This document shows, piece by piece, positions 60,366-64,000 of a DNA stretch of 64,000 nt; the first letter of the stretch is position 1; each line of letters begins with the position of its first letter. The notes beneath the pieces are model-generated. The model was not told where the DNA came from. It saw only the letters and a list, made by a program, of their open reading frames with translations, and did not search any database. The DNA lies in assembly GCF_022234545.1 (NCBI RefSeq), contig NZ_JAIEUI010000012.1, positions 1 to 64,000 of the forward strand, given 5' to 3'. Both the position numbers and the translations under genes were made by a program. The DNA comes from Paenibacillus piscarius. Its GTDB lineage: Bacteria > Bacillota > Bacilli > Paenibacillales > Paenibacillaceae.

Positions 60366-61253
60366 CTAGTCCTCCTGCACTTCCTTGGGCTCCTGCTGCT
60401 TGCCGCCAATCTTGAAGCTGATCTGGCCTTTATACTTACCGAGCTGTCCGCCCAAGCCGATGCCTGCGCCTTCGCCGCCGCCAATTTGAGCTTTGGCCTC
60501 AGCCCCGATGCCCTTGTTGCCGCCTAGCTGAACATGGGAGTCGAAGCCGGCGCCTTGGCTGAGGCCCAGATGAGCACCTGCATCTGCATCCAGCCCGTGG
60601 CCGCCGCCGGCCTGGGCGCCCATATGGACATCGGCTCCTTGCCCGCCGCCAAGCTGGGCCTTGCCTTGAGCAGCCACCCCGTATTTGCCGAAGGCCTGGG
60701 CTTCGGCGTTCACTCCCAGGCCTTGCCCGTTACCTATGTGAGAACCGCCTTGGGCTTCGATCCCATAGGAGGGACTGCCGATATGGCCGCCGGCCTTAAG
60801 ATCAGCGCCGCTGTAGTCCAGATTGCCGCCGGCATGCAAGCCAATGCCGTGCTTGCCCCCGATTTCGCCTCCTGTATCGATATGAATTCCGTTTCCGCCG
60901 GTCTGACTTGCTCCAGGGTGGTCGTTCACCGGCTTGTTCGCGGCAGCCGCAGCCGGCTGTTCGCTTTCCAGAACCTTCTGCGGCTTGCTGGCACTCTGAA
61001 GCTGCTGCCAGCCGTCCATGGTGTCCTCCGCATGCTCGTTCTCAAGCTTACTTGGAGCGGCCTCAGGCTCGGAGAACCGGACCGTCTGCGTATTCCCGGC
61101 AGTTACGTTCTGCTCAGCCGTCTTCGGGGCGGTCTCCTCAGAAGCCCTCTGGCGGACCAGGTGGTGATAATGCGAATAAGGGAAGGGCTGGGGCAGATGC
61201 CGGTAGCCTGACGGCTGAACCTGATGATCCGGATTCTCGTTTCTGTAGTTCAT
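60366..61253 (-). CDS. Protein with tandem 14-residue glycine-rich repeats
   Basis: 295 aa from this ATG. Residues ~1-110 are polar and His/Gln/Pro-rich. From ~120 a tandem 14-residue unit repeats about eleven times to near the end, for example GGGQGADVHMGAQA, GGGHGLDADAGAHL and GGNKGIGAEAKAQI (consensus GGxxGhxhxhxAxh). The alternation of small and hydrophobic residues suggests a beta-roll or solenoid. No signal peptide or known motif. GGAGG 8 nt before ATG 61253 decides the start over ATG 61280. A spore-surface role is possible but unproven. Confidence 0.7.
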   Translation of the reverse strand: MNYRNENPDHQVQPSGYRHLPQPFPYSHYHHLVRQRASEETAPKTAEQNVTAGNTQTVRFSEPEAAPSKLENEHAEDTMDGWQQLQSASKPQKVLESEQPAAAAANKPVNDHPGASQTGGNGIHIDTGGEIGGKHGIGLHAGGNLDYSGADLKAGGHIGSPSYGIEAQGGSHIGNGQGLGVNAEAQAFGKYGVAAQGKAQLGGGQGADVHMGAQAGGGHGLDADAGAHLGLSQGAGFDSHVQLGGNKGIGAEAKAQIGGGEGAGIGLGGQLGKYKGQISFKIGGKQQEPKEVQED

Positions 61254-61447
61254 GAGGGATACCTCCATTCTTGTGTTCATTACAATAGCCTATTCGCCGG
61301 AATTGGAAGTGATACGTATATGGCGAATATAAAAGTGAGCCTGGAGGATTAGCCTGCTAGGATAAGCTGGGAACAGAGCAAGGCTGGAACAGTCCCGCAG
61401 GCCCCAGTCTGCTATAATCGGATAAGCTATGTTTTACAGAAAGGCCG

Positions 61448-62362
61448 GTGGAGCCCTTGAATTACAGCAGAGAGATCGGGCGGAGTATTGATTATATTGA
61501 GGAGCATCTTACAGAACCTTTGACGGCGGAGCAGATTGCGGCGTATGCGGGGTATTCGCTGTATCATTTTTGCCGGATGTTCAGTAAGGCGCAGGACATG
61601 CCGGTCATGGAATATGTGCGTACCCGGAGACTGTCGCGGGCTGCGGTTGAATTGTTCAACGGGCGGAGAATTACAGACATTGCGCTGGAGTATGGGTTCG
61701 AGACCCCCGGCGGCTTCGCCAAAGCCTTCCGTAAGTCTTACGGCTATAGCCCCTCCCAGTATGCGGCGCGGATGAACGGGTATGTCCGGGACCGGCTGGA
61801 GTATGACATCAAGGAATATATTGCGGAGCCTGTATTGGCGGTGAAGCCTGCTTTTAACGTAGCGGGGTATGGCATCGAGACCGATGTGGAGGCCGGATAT
61901 GCCACCCAGGATGTCGCTTCGTTCTGGTATCATTATGAAGGGGACAATCTGGAGGACCAAATGTATGCGAAGCTGAACCCGCAGAGGCACGGGGAGGTCG
62001 GTTTATGTATACCTTCAGACACTGGCGGCAATGCTGTGTATCTGCTGGGAGTGATCGTGGAGGACTTCAGTCTGGTCACTTCGGACATGCTTACGGCTGT
62101 AGTGCCTGCGGCACAGTACGCGGTATTCACGACACCGCCGGTAGATGCTACCGATCTGGAGCGGCCGGAGACTTTTGCCGAGGTGGTTAAGAGTACCTGG
62201 AGATATATCTTCGAGGACTGGTTCCCGGGAAGCGGCTATGTGCATGACGAGGACAAGCTGAACTTTGAATTCTACGATGAGCGCTGCCATGCCCGGGTGG
62301 ATTCGGTGATGGAGATCTATGTTCCGGTGCGTGAGCGCAGGGTTCATGAAACCATTAAATAG
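61448..62362 (+). CDS. AraC-family regulator with GyrI-like effector domain
   Basis: 304 aa. The N-terminal AraC double HTH (~5-105) has LTAEQIAAYAGYSLYHFCRMF and ITDIALEYGFETPGGFAKAF with YGYSPSQYAA. The C-terminal ~185 residues resemble a GyrI-like small-molecule-binding domain (PQRHGEVGLCIPSD, VPAAQYAVFTTPPV, EVVKSTWRYIFEDWFPGSGY). Family members sense drugs or metabolites. GTG 61448 is the chosen start; TTG 61457 is possible. No operon partner is certain; a gene remnant follows. Confidence 0.85.
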   Translation: MEPLNYSREIGRSIDYIEEHLTEPLTAEQIAAYAGYSLYHFCRMFSKAQDMPVMEYVRTRRLSRAAVELFNGRRITDIALEYGFETPGGFAKAFRKSYGYSPSQYAARMNGYVRDRLEYDIKEYIAEPVLAVKPAFNVAGYGIETDVEAGYATQDVASFWYHYEGDNLEDQMYAKLNPQRHGEVGLCIPSDTGGNAVYLLGVIVEDFSLVTSDMLTAVVPAAQYAVFTTPPVDATDLERPETFAEVVKSTWRYIFEDWFPGSGYVHDEDKLNFEFYDERCHARVDSVMEIYVPVRERRVHETIK

Positions 62363-62383
62363 GCTATAGAAATATGGCACTGA

Positions 62384-62614
62384 AGTCGGAGATTCCACCC
62401 CGAACCCACGGATTATTCCGGTGAGATCAGTATTATCCGGGACGGCCAGGAGATCTTGAATTATAATGGAGATTATCAGCGTACTAATCCTGAACAGTAC
62501 CCTGTGGTATACGAGATGCCGGCTCTGCCGGGGCAAGAGCTGAAGATCACGCTTAAGGGCGAACTGAAAATATGGGATGTCGGGTATACAAAGATGCAGT
62601 ATATCTGGAACTGA
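62384..62614 (+). pseudogene. Truncated gene remnant (C-terminal fragment)
   Basis: An open stretch of 76 sense codons ending at TGA 62612-62614 reads like real protein (DYSGEISIIRDGQEILNYNG, PALPGQELKITLKGEL, GYTKMQYIWN). It lacks any start codon or ribosome binding site and begins right after a stop. A 1-nt shift near 62395 would join it to an ATG frame at 62374. It looks like the 3' end of a decayed beta-rich protein gene. Family not recognised. Confidence 0.55.
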
Positions 62615-62643
62615 GTACTTGATCTTCCATTAGGAGAGGATGG

Positions 62644-63258
62644 GTGACGGTTATGAGAATGGCATTTGTGCTGTTTGACGGCATGACCACCATGGATTTC
62701 GTGGGGTTCTATGAAGGGGTGAGCTGGGTGGCGATCCTGAAGGCGAAGGAGAACGTATCCTGGACCTTCTGCGCCAACAAGGCTGAGGTGAGTGATGACC
62801 GGGGCCTGACCATCAAGGCTAATGAGATTTTGCCTGATCTGGGGGCATTTGATCTGGTCTTCCTCCCGGGCGGTCATGCGACCCGGACGCTCCGCAATGA
62901 TGAGGAATTCATAAGCTGGATACGGACGGCAGAAGGTGCGCGCTATAAAGTATCGGTCTGCACAGGTGCACTGCTCTTAGGGGCGGCAGGATTCTTAGAG
63001 GGTAAAAAAGCGACCACGAACTCGTCAGCCTACGATCTGCTTGCCCCTTACTGCGGGGAAGTCATTAAGGCCCGGGCCGTCCGGGAAGGCGACACCTTCA
63101 CCGGAGGCGGAGTAACGTCCTCAATCGACCTCGGCCTCTACCTGATCGAGTGCTTAGTGAATACAGATACTGCGCGCCAGGTGCAAAAAAGACTGGAATA
63201 CCCCTATTATCAGGCGGGTAATCTGAGCGATATTTATTATCCTTATGAAGATAAATAG
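62644..63258 (+). CDS. DJ-1/PfpI-family protein
   Basis: 204 aa. The nucleophile Cys lies in KVSVCTGALLLGAAG (nucleophile elbow); FVLFDGMTTMDFVGFYE, LVFLPGGHATR and the late TGGGVTSSIDLGLYLIE are typical of the ThiJ/DJ-1/PfpI family close to isonitrile hydratase or AraC-associated types. The exact activity cannot be told. GTG 62644 is 4 nt after AGGAGAGG; ATG 62653 is an in-frame alternative with longer spacing. It shares the strand with the AraC regulator and may be its target. Confidence 0.82.
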   Translation: MTVMRMAFVLFDGMTTMDFVGFYEGVSWVAILKAKENVSWTFCANKAEVSDDRGLTIKANEILPDLGAFDLVFLPGGHATRTLRNDEEFISWIRTAEGARYKVSVCTGALLLGAAGFLEGKKATTNSSAYDLLAPYCGEVIKARAVREGDTFTGGGVTSSIDLGLYLIECLVNTDTARQVQKRLEYPYYQAGNLSDIYYPYEDK

Positions 63259-63293
63259 CCGTATATCCGGCACATGCACCTTTGCGGCCGCTG

Positions 63294-63473
63294 AATGTGA
63301 TCGGTTTTTCGACTACATTTGGTCATATTCCGGTAGCCGCCGCTCGATGTGATCGGTTTTTCGACTACATTTGGTCATATCCCTGCGCCACTGCTTAATG
63401 TGGTCGGTTTTTCGACTACATTTGGTCATAAACCTGCGCCGCCGCTGAATGTGATCGGTTTTTCGACTACATT
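63294..63473. repeat. Third AATGTAATCG-family array, 4 copies, inverted orientation
   Basis: Cores start at 63294, 63346, 63397 and 63448 (steps 52, 51, 51). Each reads AATGTGATCG, GTTTTT, CGACTACATT, the reverse complement of the AAAAAC-centred core at 15949 and 57023. Spacers contain TGGTCATA and GCCGC and are unique to this array. It lies between convergent 3' ends of the DJ-1/PfpI gene and a leftward gene. Confidence 0.9.
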
Positions 63474-63543
63474 TTGGATTCCTCATTCGTAAGAGCACTT
63501 ATCCATGGGCAGTTGTAAATCAGAATTCCCTAAACAGCAAGAA

Positions 63544-63575
63544 AAGCAAGCCCCAGCAGCGGGGCTTGCCTTTCT
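63544..63575. terminator. Terminator of the leftward gene
   Basis: AAGCAAGCCCC-AGCAGC-GGGGCTTGCC flanked by A-rich (left) and T-rich (right) bases; the T-run on the minus strand is interrupted by one C (TTTTCTT). Confidence 0.8.
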
Positions 63576-63579
63576 TCTG

Positions 63580-64000
63580 CTATTGCTGGGCTGCGGCGTC
63601 CAGTTGAACCGCTACGTAGCTTCCAAGCTCGACCATGCCTGCACTATCCAGCTTGCTGGCATCGTATTGCTTGATCACCTCCGCAGTCTTCTGCATCAGC
63701 TCTGAGCTGTCACTGTCGGCCAGGACACGCAGCACCACCAGAGTTTCGCCCTGCTTCAGCAGCCCGGCGAGCTTGTTCTTGTAATCTTCCAGGGAATCAA
63801 CCTCCAGCCCCTGGGTCACGTAATAATCATAGGCATTGCTGGTGGCCTTGAACAGAGGCAGTTCATGGTCCAGCCAGTAGGCTTTGTCCATTACATACTC
63901 TACATCGGTAGCTGTAGCATCGTTGGAGTTGTAGAGCAGATAAGGCAGTCCGGTATTAGTGGCGTTGTTGGTCGGATCGACATTGACCCACTCATCGCCG
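63580..64000 (-). CDS. Transglutaminase-like domain protein, C-terminal part (cut by window edge)
   Basis: Only the C-terminal 139 residues are in the window; the frame runs off the right edge. DEWVNVDPTNNATNTGLPYL near the edge is the end of a transglutaminase core (W-x-x-VDPT), with the catalytic Cys and His upstream, outside. The rest (YDYYVTQGLEVDSLEDY and on) is helical. An internal ATG at 63891 is not the true start. Such proteins in this genus are often exported; that cannot be checked here. Confidence 0.75.
   Translation of the reverse strand, partial: GDEWVNVDPTNNATNTGLPYLLYNSNDATATDVEYVMDKAYWLDHELPLFKATSNAYDYYVTQGLEVDSLEDYKNKLAGLLKQGETLVVLRVLADSDSSELMQKTAEVIKQYDASKLDSAGMVELGSYVAVQLDAAAQQ

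Noticed and set aside
58652..60484. 610-codon ORF antisense to prkA
   Set aside because: Shadow frame of a well-conserved gene; no family, no ribosome binding site.

Overview
The window reads as a chromosomal segment of a spore-forming, moderately GC-rich Firmicute, most likely Paenibacillus. Pointers are strong AGGAGG-type ribosome binding sites, sigma-A promoters with 17-bp spacers, cobalamin, SAM-I and T-box(Thr) leaders, abrB with a Spo0A-type box, the spore kinase PrkA, a LiaFSR system, an S-layer-anchored YfkN-like nucleotidase and a futalosine-pathway menaquinone enzyme. No phage, transposase, rRNA, tRNA or CRISPR array was seen. The genus call is inference; the gene families are read directly from the sequence.

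Layout: 1-1.6 kb holds a tandem repeat array, a 30-bp perfect palindrome and a leftward ArsR-type regulator. From 1.63 to 15.95 kb runs an early-cobalt-insertion (anaerobic) corrin-ring operon under a cobalamin riboswitch: ECF cobalt importer cbiM-N-Q-O, a CbiH/[4Fe-4S]/CbiX/His-rich fusion, then cbiJ, cbiC, cbiD, cbiET, cbiL, cbiF, cbiG and cbiA. Together they import Co2+, insert it into sirohydrochlorin and build cobyrinic acid a,c-diamide; the later adenosylation and nucleotide-loop genes are not here. From 16 to 24 kb come a ROK fructokinase, an HRDC protein, CorA, the SAM-riboswitch metA-metI pair and mqnC. From 24 to 34 kb come an AT-rich patch, the YfkN-like SLH protein, an SPFH/Arc pair, T-box-thrS, a 3D-domain protein and a small gene with a sigma-G-type promoter.

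From 34 to 46 kb lie liaFSR, a stalk-domain protein, htrA with a two-component system behind OmpR-type direct repeats, ispH, a DAHP synthase and a class I-beta glutamine synthetase. From 46 to 64 kb lie a GH94-type phosphorylase with a LacI-type operator, a mutarotase-like protein, serC, trmL, abrB, a 34-residue membrane ORF, a phosphodiester-glycosidase pair, a ComA-like regulator with a degenerate receiver, an aminotransferase, a DUF2161 protein, prkA, a 14-residue-repeat protein, an AraC regulator, a gene remnant, a DJ-1/PfpI protein and a cut-off transglutaminase-like gene.

The most striking unexplained structure is a set of intergenic arrays in which short dyad-symmetric cores recur every 51 bp (a few steps are 52). 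Two well-defined core families occupy five sites (75, 46039, 15949, 57023, 63294), and a weaker third core is spaced the same way inside the cbi operon (9053). The spacing is shared by cores of unrelated sequence, and both GGGATAAATCCC arrays end in the same GTGCACTAGTGCAC palindrome. A second unexplained item is a conserved ~75-nt hairpin element present twice (34046, 54616).
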